A stretch of DNA of 6,782 nucleotides from Oligoflexia bacterium (GTDB lineage Bacteria > Bdellovibrionota > UBA1018 > CAIMNF01). The translations under genes were made by a program, and so were the position numbers. This document shows positions 1-6,697 of this stretch, one piece after another. Where the stretch lies: positions 1 to 6,782 of the forward strand of contig CAIMNF010000356.1 in assembly GCA_903842755.1 (NCBI GenBank), in the 5' to 3' direction. Positions within the stretch are counted from its first letter, which is position 1. Each line of letters opens with the position of its first letter. The notes below the pieces were generated by a model. It saw only the letters and a list, made by a program, of their open reading frames with translations. It was not told the DNA's origin and did no database searches.

Positions 1-1083
1 CAACAAAACCAACAGCACTAAAAACATTCCTTCGAACATATTGTGTTCGACGGTTTTAGTGGTCATGCTAATCAGGTCAAAGCGGTCCAAATAGGGTTTA
101 ATTTTTACATCTGCAGGTAGGATTTTTTCGTTAATCCATTTAATTTTTTCGTGGAGCTTTTTTAAAACCGTTTCATCTTGTTCGCCAACCCGCGAAAGCA
201 CAATGCCTTCGACCACATCATCCCGATTGTCTACGACTTCTTGACCATTGACTAGCTTGTGTTCAGCGAGCGAGATTTGGCCTAACCGTTCTTGAGGACC
301 AATGACCACCGATCCCACGTTTTTTATTCGGATGGGCGTTCCGTTTTGCTCTTTAATAATCACGTTTCCAATGTCTTCGACGGTGTTTGCGTTTCCGACA
401 CCTCGGACATTGATTGCTTGATCGCCCTTTTGGATAAATCCGCCACCCGCATTTTGGTTATTATTGGAGAGAGCCTGGATCAGCGCAGGAGTCCCTAGTC
501 CATAATTGGCCAACATCAAGGGGTCCGCCAGCACTTGAAACTGCTTCACTTCTCCCCCAAAACTAGAAACATCGGCAACACCCGGCACACCTCGGATATA
601 CTTTTCAATGGTCCAGTCTTGGATGTCTTTTAGCTCCATGACCGGGCGCTTGCTATCCAAATAGTAAAAATAAATTTGCCCAACGGGACTTCCCATGGGC
701 CCTAAAGTGGGCTGGACACCTGCAGGCATGGTCAGGAGAGAGATTTTTTCAAGCGCGTATTGCCGTGCCAGAAATGCAGGCGTTTTTTCGTCAAAGAGCA
801 AGGTCACTACCGAAAGTCCAAACTCCGAAAGAGACCGATTGTGGATGACGTGGGGGACGCTGTTCATGGAAAGCTCGATCGGAATGGTGATTTGGCGTTC
901 CACCTCTTCTGACGCGTGTCCTGGCCACTGCGTAATGATTTGTACCCAAGTATCGGCAACGTCTGGATACGCCTCGATGGGAAGTTCCTTAAAGGCAACT
1001 CCGCCGCCGATGACCAGCCCTAATCCCAAGGCTAGGACCAAAATCGGGTTTCTTAATGAAAATGCGATTATTTTGCCAATCAT
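1..1083 (-). CDS. RND efflux pump, CzcA/CusA-type heavy-metal efflux family, N-terminal part (3' end beyond window)
   Basis: This is the inner-membrane proton-driven pump of a tripartite exporter. 361 residues are visible and the frame stays open to base 1, so the gene is cut by the window edge and not broken. The start MIGKIIAFSLRNP is the usual N-terminus of this family, with transmembrane helix 1 at about residues 12-31. The porter domain follows, with family-typical stretches LPIEAYPDVADTWVQI (34-49), WPGHASEEVERQ (53-64), SLSEFGLSVVTLLFD (84-98) and NNNQNAGGGFIQKGDQ (207-222). TM2 begins near residue 351. The start lies 19 bp after the adaptor stop and the upstream ATG at 1096 runs into a stop at once; the ribosome site is weak, so translational coupling is likely. 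The closest fit is the CzcA/CusA heavy-metal branch. The charged TM4 motif and methionine relay that would define the substrate lie outside the window, so cation, and even metal, specificity is inferred from overall family resemblance. Confidence 0.93.
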   Translation of the reverse strand, partial: MIGKIIAFSLRNPILVLALGLGLVIGGGVAFKELPIEAYPDVADTWVQIITQWPGHASEEVERQITIPIELSMNSVPHVIHNRSLSEFGLSVVTLLFDEKTPAFLARQYALEKISLLTMPAGVQPTLGPMGSPVGQIYFYYLDSKRPVMELKDIQDWTIEKYIRGVPGVADVSSFGGEVKQFQVLADPLMLANYGLGTPALIQALSNNNQNAGGGFIQKGDQAINVRGVGNANTVEDIGNVIIKEQNGTPIRIKNVGSVVIGPQERLGQISLAEHKLVNGQEVVDNRDDVVEGIVLSRVGEQDETVLKKLHEKIKWINEKILPADVKIKPYLDRFDLISMTTKTVEHNMFEGMFLVLLVLL

Positions 1084-1102
1084 GATTCTTTACCCATTCT
1101 GT

Positions 1103-2209
1103 TTACTCACCCGCACCAGAATCCGATAAGGCCGCGTTCAACAAAAGGCCCCCTTCCGAAACAACTTCATCTCCATCGACTAAGCCGTCGGAAACGGAAA
1201 TTTTATCGCCACTTTCGCTTTCCGCTTTTACAAAAACTTTTTTAAATTGATTGCCTGGAATACGCTTGAAACAAAAAACCGTGTCCCCGAGGCGCACCAG
1301 CGCGTTCTTCGGAGCCACTAACGCAATCCGCGTACTCAAAACAATACTTCCTTGCACATACATATCGGCCCGGAGCTGACTTCCCGGATTATCCATCAGT
1401 GCCCGAATTTTAATGGTTCTACTCGTCGGATCAATCACGGGACTAATAAAAGAAACTTTCCCATGGAGCATGACGGAATCGTTATTGGCGGCGATGACGA
1501 CTTCTTGGTTCTTGTGAACTTTGTTCAAATCTTCGGGGTAAATATCGCCCGCAAACCAAACCTTACTTAAATCACCAATCGTAAACAAAGGATCTCCGAC
1601 ATTGACTAAACTACCAATGGCAGAGGTTTTACTGAGCAATGCCCCACCACGCGGGGCGCGGACGATCATATTATCGCCGCCCAGCTCGTTTATTTTTCCT
1701 GAATTCTCGGTCCATTTAGACGCGTCCACGGTGCTGACGCCTAACGCGTCTAATTTCCGCTTGGAAAGCTCAAACAAGTGCTTGGCTTCTTCGTCGTTTG
1801 GACTCTTTTGAACATCTTTTAAGGCTTCTAAATATTCTTCACGTGCGATTGCAAAGTCAGCACTAAAAATACTGGCCAGCGGCTGACCGGGAGCAACCAC
1901 TTCGCCCGAAGCCACAAACACTTTATCCGTCCGTCCTGAAATCCGCGCTTGCACCACGATTGTACGATCTTCGGGGACACTGATCTTTCCCATCAAAGAA
2001 AGCTTCTCTGGAAAATCGCCTTTAAAAACTTTCTCAAGTTTAATATTTTTAATCGCTTCATCGGTCAATTTGAGGGTATCTTCCGAAACTTTTTGAACCA
2101 TCGGTTCCACGGTGATCTTTTTTTTAAGAACGAAAAAAAGAACGATTCCAGCAACCACTAGCCCTACGGCACCGACTGCTATTTTTAAATTTTTCTTATT
2201 TGCAAACAT
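1103..2209 (-). CDS. Periplasmic adaptor (membrane fusion protein) of RND efflux system, CusB/CzcB type
   Basis: This 368-residue protein links the RND pump to the outer-membrane channel. It has a short Lys-rich N-terminus and one membrane anchor (about 10-28) ending in KKK. The first lipoyl half is near 83-117 (ARISGRTDKVFVASGE, then VAPGQPL), followed by a helical hairpin of about 118-172. The second lipoyl half is near 182-218 (VRAPRGGALL, VNVGDPLFTIGDLSKVW). The beta-barrel and membrane-proximal domains follow, with the family signature SPVIDPTSRTIKIRA (256-270) and LRADMYVQG (279-287). An in-frame ATG 42 bp upstream exists, but the chosen start has a strong GAGGGAG ribosome site and gives a normal anchor. 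Its first 14 bases overlap the end of the OMF gene, a sign of translational coupling. No His-rich or Met-cluster metal-binding N-terminus is visible, so a copper or silver role is not specifically supported. Confidence 0.93.
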   Translation of the reverse strand: MFANKKNLKIAVGAVGLVVAGIVLFFVLKKKITVEPMVQKVSEDTLKLTDEAIKNIKLEKVFKGDFPEKLSLMGKISVPEDRTIVVQARISGRTDKVFVASGEVVAPGQPLASIFSADFAIAREEYLEALKDVQKSPNDEEAKHLFELSKRKLDALGVSTVDASKWTENSGKINELGGDNMIVRAPRGGALLSKTSAIGSLVNVGDPLFTIGDLSKVWFAGDIYPEDLNKVHKNQEVVIAANNDSVMLHGKVSFISPVIDPTSRTIKIRALMDNPGSQLRADMYVQGSIVLSTRIALVAPKNALVRLGDTVFCFKRIPGNQFKKVFVKAESESGDKISVSDGLVDGDEVVSEGGLLLNAALSDSGAGE

Positions 2210-3602
2210 AAGCTCCCTCGGATTTTTTTGGGTCACAGCCCATCTGGGCAATCAATTGGTTATAAAATTGTCCGGCGGATTGTCGCTTAGTCAGCAAGTC
2301 GCGCTCGGCATCGTGCCATGCCTGTCGCGCCTGGACGAGCATAAAGTAATTGGCTTTGCCTAAGCCATAGGTCAGCAAGGTCAGATCGTAGCTAGCCTTT
2401 GCAGCCGGAACCACCAAACGCTGCGAAACGTCCACGGCTTTTAAGCTTGCTTTGAGGCTCGTGTACGCCGTCTGAAGCGCAGAGATGGCTTGAAGTTGTG
2501 CGGAAGAATATTGATGTTCCGCTGCACCTAAATCATGCCTAGCCGCATGGATTCCGGGAAGCTCGTTCAACGCAAAGAATAGCGGGATTTGGAGTCCAAT
2601 ACCAAAGGAATAGTCTCTTAACACGGACGATCCATTCGGTGCTGCAGACGGAACCCACTCATTCAACGCTGCACTTAATTGGAAGTCCGGCAGTGCTTGA
2701 AGGGATGCATTGGTCAGAGTCGCCCGAGAACTCTCGACCTGCTTTTGAGCAATAGAAATCGAATGATTATTTCTAAGCATTAAGGGCACAAGTTCGTCAA
2801 AGGTTTGCAAAATGTCCGGGATCGAAACCTTGTCCGGGACTTTTGGAAAATAGAGCTTATCGGATGGTTTCCGCAATATTTGTCGAAACTGTGTCAAATA
2901 CGTCTCGTAATCGTTTCGGTTTTCTAAAATATTTAACGCAATATTCTGAGTCACTACCTCCGCATTTAACAAGTCAACTTTAGCCGCTTGCGAAGCCGCA
3001 AACTTTTTTTCCAACAACTTTCTCAGGGCGCGATCACGGAGCTGTTCATCTAAATAAAATTTGTAAAAGGCTTCGTTTGTGGCGAGGGAAACATATAAAT
3101 TAGAGAGCGAAGTCATAATTGCAATTTCTTGCGCACTTCCCTGCTCCCGCGCACCTTCAGCCTGATGCCGGATGACTGCCGAATTCGCTAACGCTTTGCC
3201 CGGAAACCCCAAAGTCCAACTGAGTTGATATATGGCTTGGGCTTCTTTTTGAGTTAAGGAAAAACCGGGAACGTCATTCTTGTTGTAACTGAGAACCGGC
3301 TCATTGGGTGCCAACGCTTGCGCAGATCTTTGTTTAAACGATTGCTCTTGTTCGCGAATGGCCAACAAATCTACATTGTCGGTAAAAGCGATGGCTACTG
3401 CCTCTTCGTAGGTTAGGTAGCGGACTTCGCCACTGGTTACTGGATTTGGCGTTACTGAATTGGATGGCGATTCCACTTGATGAATTTCGCCTGGAATCCC
3501 GCTCTCGCTAGGCGTGCTTTGAACCTGTGGTTGAGCTCGCCCATTCTTATTTCCAATCAGAAGTACTAAAAAAAGCAAAATCGAAAATAATGAATTTTTC
3601 AT
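2196..3602 (-). CDS. TolC-family outer-membrane factor (CusC/CzcC role) of the RND exporter
   Basis: This is the outer-membrane exit duct of the tripartite pump, 468 residues, normal for the family. A Sec signal peptide (about 1-23, hydrophobic core SILLFLVLLIG, probable cleavage after GRA) is followed by a Ser/Pro-rich linker (about 24-60). Then come two OEP-type repeats: the first begins LTYEEAVAIA (63-72) with strand region near 101-135 (VLSYNKNDVPG, LSWTLGFPGK); the second begins near 265, with strands around PDFQLSAALNEW (305-316) and YSFGIGLQIPLFF (331-343). The C-terminal helix carries the typical YGLGKANYFMLVQARQ (412-427). There is no lipobox cysteine, unlike many CusC-type OMFs, so it is probably not lipidated. 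Two Cys near the C-terminus (456, 467) could pair. It starts 21 bp after the lipoprotein stop, with only a distant AAGAGA as ribosome site, and overlaps the adaptor by 14 bp. Confidence 0.9.
   Translation of the reverse strand: MKNSLFSILLFLVLLIGNKNGRAQPQVQSTPSESGIPGEIHQVESPSNSVTPNPVTSGEVRYLTYEEAVAIAFTDNVDLLAIREQEQSFKQRSAQALAPNEPVLSYNKNDVPGFSLTQKEAQAIYQLSWTLGFPGKALANSAVIRHQAEGAREQGSAQEIAIMTSLSNLYVSLATNEAFYKFYLDEQLRDRALRKLLEKKFAASQAAKVDLLNAEVVTQNIALNILENRNDYETYLTQFRQILRKPSDKLYFPKVPDKVSIPDILQTFDELVPLMLRNNHSISIAQKQVESSRATLTNASLQALPDFQLSAALNEWVPSAAPNGSSVLRDYSFGIGLQIPLFFALNELPGIHAARHDLGAAEHQYSSAQLQAISALQTAYTSLKASLKAVDVSQRLVVPAAKASYDLTLLTYGLGKANYFMLVQARQAWHDAERDLLTKRQSAGQFYNQLIAQMGCDPKKSEGAYVCK
2213..2219 (-). 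promoter_or_regulatory. Ribosome binding site deciding the adaptor start
   Basis: On the minus strand GAGGGAG lies 3 nt before the ATG at 2209 (6 nt if counted from the GAGG core). It sits inside the overlap region close to the end of the upstream OMF gene. It supports the start MFANKKN over the more upstream in-frame ATG at 2251, which would add 14 residues ahead of the membrane anchor. Confidence 0.7.
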
Positions 3603-3623
3603 TTTTAAAAATTAGTCTCTTCG

Positions 3624-4520
3624 CTACAGGCTTTCGGATTTAGTTAAATCAAATTCTTCAAACGAACTGGGGCCATGCCTTCCATTCCAAACACAGTGCA
3701 AAGATATCTCAGAGACAATCGAACAATCTACAACAATCGGATTATCTCCGTTAATTTTTATAGCCAAGGTGCTGGAAATTGGATCGAACTCACTGTCCAC
3801 AATTGGGAAATTTGCACTGCCCATCTCTGAGGTGTAAAAGGTAAAATTTCCTGCAACGGAAACCATTGGAACCGAAACCGATCCTACTTGAGGGGATAAA
3901 ATCATTCTAAAATCCGCAATAATTTTCGTGTAATCCTTATTTTTGCCGACGTAAAGTCCCTTTAAGCCATCCGCGCTCTGGTTACCATGGAGTTGTTCGT
4001 CCTGGGCGCTAACCTGACTAAGGCTAAAACTGGCGCGCGCGGCCGAGCTGGCGTTCATGTACCAATCACACTCCAGCGGTTGGCCTTCGCTCACATTACA
4101 ATGAAGATTGGTCGGCGCCCCGTTCACTTGGACGACCAACGAAAGGTCGTTCCCATTTACATACTGACCATCCACTACCGGATAGGGAATACCGATTGCA
4201 GACTTCTCATCATTCACAAGCACGGTTGGAAACACTTCTAGGCTCCCGATCAGATGAGGAAGCGGGACCAAACCTAAATCGCCGTTGCCCGTCGAGTTCA
4301 ATCGGACCACATCTAAAGTTAACAGTAGCTTCGAATAATGAAACATTCCCGCGTACTGGCCCTTTACTTGGCGATATTGTTTTTCGATTTGACTCGCCAC
4401 AGCATTTTGACGATTAATCTCGTGCTGCGTTGTGTCGCCAGTTGTATCTTGACTCAAACAACCCTGGAGAAGAAAAATGCACCCGCAAAGCGCGCTCAAG
4501 CCCACTCTTTTATTTTTCAC
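3624..4520 (-). CDS. Outer-membrane-type lipoprotein of unknown function with two tandem copies of one domain; first gene of the RND operon
   Basis: I do not recognise the family. From the GTG start it is 298 residues with a clear lipoprotein signal: KNKR, a hydrophobic stretch, then the lipobox LLQGC with Cys21 as lipid-carrying residue; residue +2 is Leu, consistent with outer-membrane sorting under the enterobacterial rule. After a polar linker (22-50), two related beta-rich domains follow, about 53-167 and 187-291. Both have a KGxYxG start, a VPxxxxxGxxxxF segment, [YF]PxVD, and Cys-x9-Cys-x-Trp (141/151/153 and 266/276/278). The GTG is chosen because GAGGGG lies 5 nt upstream and the resulting N-terminus is a textbook lipoprotein signal; the longer ATG at 4589 would add 23 residues ahead of it and leave almost no promoter space. 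A 21-bp gap to the OMF gene suggests one operon. A role as accessory or sensor of the exporter is inference from position only. Confidence 0.8.
   Translation of the reverse strand: MKNKRVGLSALCGCIFLLQGCLSQDTTGDTTQHEINRQNAVASQIEKQYRQVKGQYAGMFHYSKLLLTLDVVRLNSTGNGDLGLVPLPHLIGSLEVFPTVLVNDEKSAIGIPYPVVDGQYVNGNDLSLVVQVNGAPTNLHCNVSEGQPLECDWYMNASSAARASFSLSQVSAQDEQLHGNQSADGLKGLYVGKNKDYTKIIADFRMILSPQVGSVSVPMVSVAGNFTFYTSEMGSANFPIVDSEFDPISSTLAIKINGDNPIVVDCSIVSEISLHCVWNGRHGPSSFEEFDLTKSESL
3648..4364 (-). repeat. Protein-level tandem domain duplication inside the lipoprotein gene
   Basis: Copy 1 is about 4020-4364 and copy 2 about 3648-3962. Matching landmarks are KGQYAG / KGLYVG, VPLPHLIG / VPMVSVAG, YPVVD / FPIVD, SLVVQVNG / TLAIKING, and a Cys-x9-Cys-x-Trp motif in each. 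From the [YF]PxVD motif through the second Cys the two copies keep a constant offset of 125 residues with no gaps; a loop of about 7 extra residues in copy 1 explains the larger offset earlier. The copies have diverged strongly at DNA level, so the duplication looks old. Confidence 0.75.
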
Positions 4521-4525
4521 AAATA

Positions 4526-4531
4526 CCCCTC
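4526..4531 (-). promoter_or_regulatory. Ribosome binding site deciding the GTG start of the lipoprotein
   Basis: GAGGGG on the minus strand ends 5 nt before the GTG at 4520. A second AGGGG also precedes the ATG at 4589, but that start would not begin with a lipoprotein signal peptide and would sit inside a palindrome. The site therefore favours the GTG, though it does not prove it. Confidence 0.6.
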
Positions 4532-4559
4532 GAAATGCAGCTGTTCTGCTGACTATTTT

Positions 4560-4589
4560 TTGATCGTTGATTGCAACTACTGATAACAT
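4560..4589 (+). promoter_or_regulatory. Candidate promoter for the rightward barrel/TolC-like unit
   Basis: TTGATC (4560-4565), an 18-nt spacer and TAACAT (4584-4589) form a plausible housekeeping-sigma promoter, helped by a TG one base before the -10 (4581-4582, extended -10). Each hexamer matches consensus at 4 of 6 bases. Transcription would start near 4596, leaving a leader of only about 13 nt with no Shine-Dalgarno motif. Confidence 0.4.
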
Positions 4590-4595
4590 ATGTTA
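4584..4595. promoter_or_regulatory. Perfect 12-bp palindrome, candidate operator
   Basis: TAACATATGTTA is a perfect inverted repeat, not extended by the flanking bases. It covers the predicted -10 of the rightward promoter and lies next to the weak leftward one. A dimeric regulator bound here would block both. No regulator gene is visible in the window, and a 12-bp AT-rich palindrome can arise by chance. Confidence 0.3.
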
Positions 4596-4608
4596 ATCCC
4601 CTGAACAA

Positions 4609-5367
4609 ATGCTAAACCTAGGAAATAAAGTTCAAGCTGGCGTAATTCTTTTTTTGTTGTCCGCACCTCCTGTTTTAGGAGTCGCCCACGCGCAAGAATC
4701 CGGCACAAGTTTAGGCTTTCCCAATACGGCAACTCAAACTCACACATCGATTGTAGGGTTTCCTACGTCCAATCAATGGGAGCAAGAACGCTTAAAGTCC
4801 TTTCTGTACCTTTCCCTAAATTCAGGCCAAATGGCGTCGCCGCAAATCGCGGTGGGCGATTATGTTTCACAATACGATGGGGCCAATTTTAATTTTGTCA
4901 GCTTAGATTATTTCACTCACTTCTTTTCTTTTGCCGAACTGAATTCCAATTCAAGCGCACGAGACTTTTCTTTATGGGGCCGCTACAGCGTTGGCTTCGC
5001 GGATCGCGCAGGAAGTTTGGTTTCCGCCTCGCCTGACATTAACACGTCGATTGAATCCGTAAATTTACTGATGCTTTGTGCTCGAATAGGGCTTCTTGTG
5101 CATTACGATCACTTTTCCTGGTTCAAGCCATTTCTGGGCGTTGAGCTTGATCCCTATTTTTTTAGGCAAACCTCGGATCTTTCTGGCGCAGAAGAGCAAG
5201 GGTCTGCTTTTAGCTGGGGCCCCACACTTGGAGTTCACCTACCGGTATTATTTGATCACCGCGTCTCGTTTGAAACCGAATTAAGACGTTCGTTTGCCTT
5301 AAATGTTTCTGGCCAACTGCTAAGTACTACTTTTACGATGACCGCCGGAATGGGAGTTTCATTTTAA
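4609..5367 (+). CDS. Putative outer-membrane beta-barrel protein, family not recognised
   Basis: This 252-residue protein has a Sec signal peptide (core GVILFLLSAPPVLG, probable cleavage after AHA at 28). The mature part alternates aromatic and small residues in strand-like stretches (LKSFLYLSL 62-70, FNFVSLDYFTHFFSFAEL 94-111, FSLWGRYSVGF 120-130, WFKPFLGVELDPYFF 171-185, FSWGPTLGVHLPVLF 201-215) and ends with TMTAGMGVSF, a C-terminal Phe typical of barrels folded by the BAM complex. About eight strands are plausible. The ATG is the first possible in-frame start, since a TAA lies just upstream at 4594; there is no Shine-Dalgarno motif, so a very short leader or unusual initiation is implied. 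Two similar short stretches follow the signal peptide (TSLGFPNTATQ, TSIVGFPTSNQ). Its stop is 3 bp before the next gene. Function is unknown; channel, adhesin or structural roles are all possible. Confidence 0.75.
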   Translation: MLNLGNKVQAGVILFLLSAPPVLGVAHAQESGTSLGFPNTATQTHTSIVGFPTSNQWEQERLKSFLYLSLNSGQMASPQIAVGDYVSQYDGANFNFVSLDYFTHFFSFAELNSNSSARDFSLWGRYSVGFADRAGSLVSASPDINTSIESVNLLMLCARIGLLVHYDHFSWFKPFLGVELDPYFFRQTSDLSGAEEQGSAFSWGPTLGVHLPVLFDHRVSFETELRRSFALNVSGQLLSTTFTMTAGMGVSF

Positions 5368-5370
5368 GTT

Positions 5371-6567
5371 ATGCGCCCACTTTTATTTTTTCTCCTTGCA
5401 GCCGTTCAGACCAGTAATGCTCAAGTATTTACACTTACGCAAGCCATTGAACGGGCCCGGACTCAGAGCTTTCAATCGCGCATTGAATACGAACATGTCC
5501 TCCAGGCGAAAAAACTGGCAAAGGCAAGCTACCTGCATCTTTTGCCTCAAATTACGCTCAATTCTATTGCAAGCAATATCGCTCCCAGTTGGCCAACTCT
5601 CGTCGGTGCAATTGGGGACTTGGCCCCCTTTTTACTTCCTAGCCGATGGTTTATGGCCAGATCGACGAGCGAACTTTCGAAGGCCGAACAGGACTCTTAT
5701 CTGCTGATGCGTTTGGACATGGGCGTGCAAATTGAAAGTTTATTCTACACATTTGACCGAGATCAAAAAACCCTTGGCTTCACCCAGTCACTATTGGCTC
5801 AAGCTCAGCAAATTCGAAATGAAGTTTCGATCCGCGAAAACCTAGGGCAGCTACCAACCGGTTCGACGGGGAATTTGGACTCCATCGTCAACCAAATTCA
5901 ACAAAGTATTGATGTTTTAAACCAAGTTCTACCCGAAGATTTAGCCGCAGCATCTGCCGCTTTAGGATTTTTAGATCCCCGAGCCGTGAGTGGAACCCAA
6001 ATCGATCACGAATCTCAGCCGATCGAATCTGCACCTTTGTATGTTTATGACACCGTCCAATCGTCCGCCCTGAACCACGCGCTTGAACTTACTCAACTGG
6101 ACGATTTAATCGAAGCGGCTCGGTATCAACGAAAAGCTTCTTATTTTTCTTGGCTTGATCCGTATGGTGATCCAAGCCTAGGGCTAGGCGCTGCCCTTCC
6201 CACCGAGCTTGCCATTCAGCGATCCAAAATAAACGAACTTGAAATTTGCAAAGAACAACTGACCTCGATTATTTCGCAAAAAACCTATAACTCGATCATC
6301 GATTACACTTCTGCTCTCCAATCGTTTAAAGATGCGACCACTGGCCTTCAAATCCAACAAAAGCTTTTGGAGTCCGCCCAAGCGCGACTCGCAGCTGGCG
6401 TCAAGGTAGACCTGTTCGGCTTAGTGCAAATTTTGCAAAATGATTTAGCCGCCGAAATTAATTTAGAGTCCGCTCGTGCGAACTACCGCGTAGCCCGCGC
6501 ACAAATTGATCGCTTACTGCTTCAAGGCTATTATGCGAACTTTAGTGCGCCTTCTCCGTCACTGTAA
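5371..6567 (+). CDS. Second TolC-family outer-membrane protein, short and divergent
   Basis: 398 residues, shorter than the usual 420-490 for the family. A signal peptide (about 1-17, cleavage after SNA) leads straight into VFTLTQAIERA (19-29), the standard OEP start. The first repeat has YLHLLPQITLNSIAS (54-68) as a strand region. The second (about 230-387) begins SSALNHALE and has KASYFSWLDP (255-264), which mirrors KASYLHLLP of repeat 1. The final helix is typical: ARLAAGVKVDLFGLVQILQN (338-357) and on to RAQIDRLLLQG. The stretch around 265-290 is very short for a full beta-hairpin. The start is 3 bp after the upstream stop; the nearest GGGAG is 14 nt away, so coupling to the barrel gene is likely. 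No inner-membrane partner is encoded beside it, and it shares little with the other OMF here beyond the fold. It may pair with the neighbouring pump or with exporters elsewhere. Confidence 0.85.
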   Translation: MRPLLFFLLAAVQTSNAQVFTLTQAIERARTQSFQSRIEYEHVLQAKKLAKASYLHLLPQITLNSIASNIAPSWPTLVGAIGDLAPFLLPSRWFMARSTSELSKAEQDSYLLMRLDMGVQIESLFYTFDRDQKTLGFTQSLLAQAQQIRNEVSIRENLGQLPTGSTGNLDSIVNQIQQSIDVLNQVLPEDLAAASAALGFLDPRAVSGTQIDHESQPIESAPLYVYDTVQSSALNHALELTQLDDLIEAARYQRKASYFSWLDPYGDPSLGLGAALPTELAIQRSKINELEICKEQLTSIISQKTYNSIIDYTSALQSFKDATTGLQIQQKLLESAQARLAAGVKVDLFGLVQILQNDLAAEINLESARANYRVARAQIDRLLLQGYYANFSAPSPSL

Positions 6568-6613
6568 ATGGACCGACGAATCCACTAAAAGTTTCAACCA
6601 GTTAAAAGGCTCA

Positions 6614-6642
6614 TTGGTTTAACTCCCCTGATCTGCTATACT
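6614..6642 (+). promoter_or_regulatory. ssrA promoter
   Basis: TTGGTT (6614-6619), exactly 17 nt, then TATACT (6637-6642), with an extended -10 TG at 6634-6635. The first G of the tmRNA lies 8 nt further on at 6651, which fits a start site for this promoter. The 83 bp between the upstream stop and the tmRNA contain no convincing terminator, so read-through from the preceding genes is possible. Confidence 0.65.
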
Positions 6643-6697
6643 GTCGTTTAGGGGCCGTCACGGTTTCGACGGGAGCGTTGAAGTCCTTGAGGCATGC

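Larger units (their letters stand above)
4521..4608. promoter_or_regulatory. Divergent intergenic control region
   Basis: These 88 bp separate the start codons of the two divergent units and must hold both promoters if the starts are right. For the leftward operon a weak candidate is TTGTTC (4608-4603), 17 nt, TATCAG (4585-4580), each hexamer matching consensus at about half to two thirds of its bases. The rightward candidate is listed separately. The two candidate promoters overlap around a 12-bp palindrome, so one regulator could control both directions. Confidence 0.45.

Noticed and set aside
1..1083. RND gene as a truncated pseudogene
   Set aside because: The frame is open to the first base of the window with all N-terminal motifs intact; the missing part is a window edge effect.
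695..1129. Open frame of 144 codons on the plus strand, antisense to the RND gene
   Set aside because: It lies wholly opposite a well-conserved pump gene and the adaptor end; the translation shows no domain, signal peptide or sensible composition.
2210..2251. Upstream ATG giving the adaptor 14 extra residues
   Set aside because: The downstream ATG has a strong ribosome site and puts the membrane anchor in its normal place.
4521..4589. Upstream ATG giving the lipoprotein 23 extra residues
   Set aside because: It would bury the lipoprotein signal peptide 23 residues in, start inside the palindrome and leave only 19 bp between divergent start codons. It does have an AGGGG upstream, so it is not fully excluded.
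6601..6623. Inverted repeat GTTAAA / TTTAAC as a terminator after the second TolC-like gene
   Set aside because: Only 6 AT-rich base pairs with an 11-nt loop, no T-tract, and it overlaps the ssrA -35 region.
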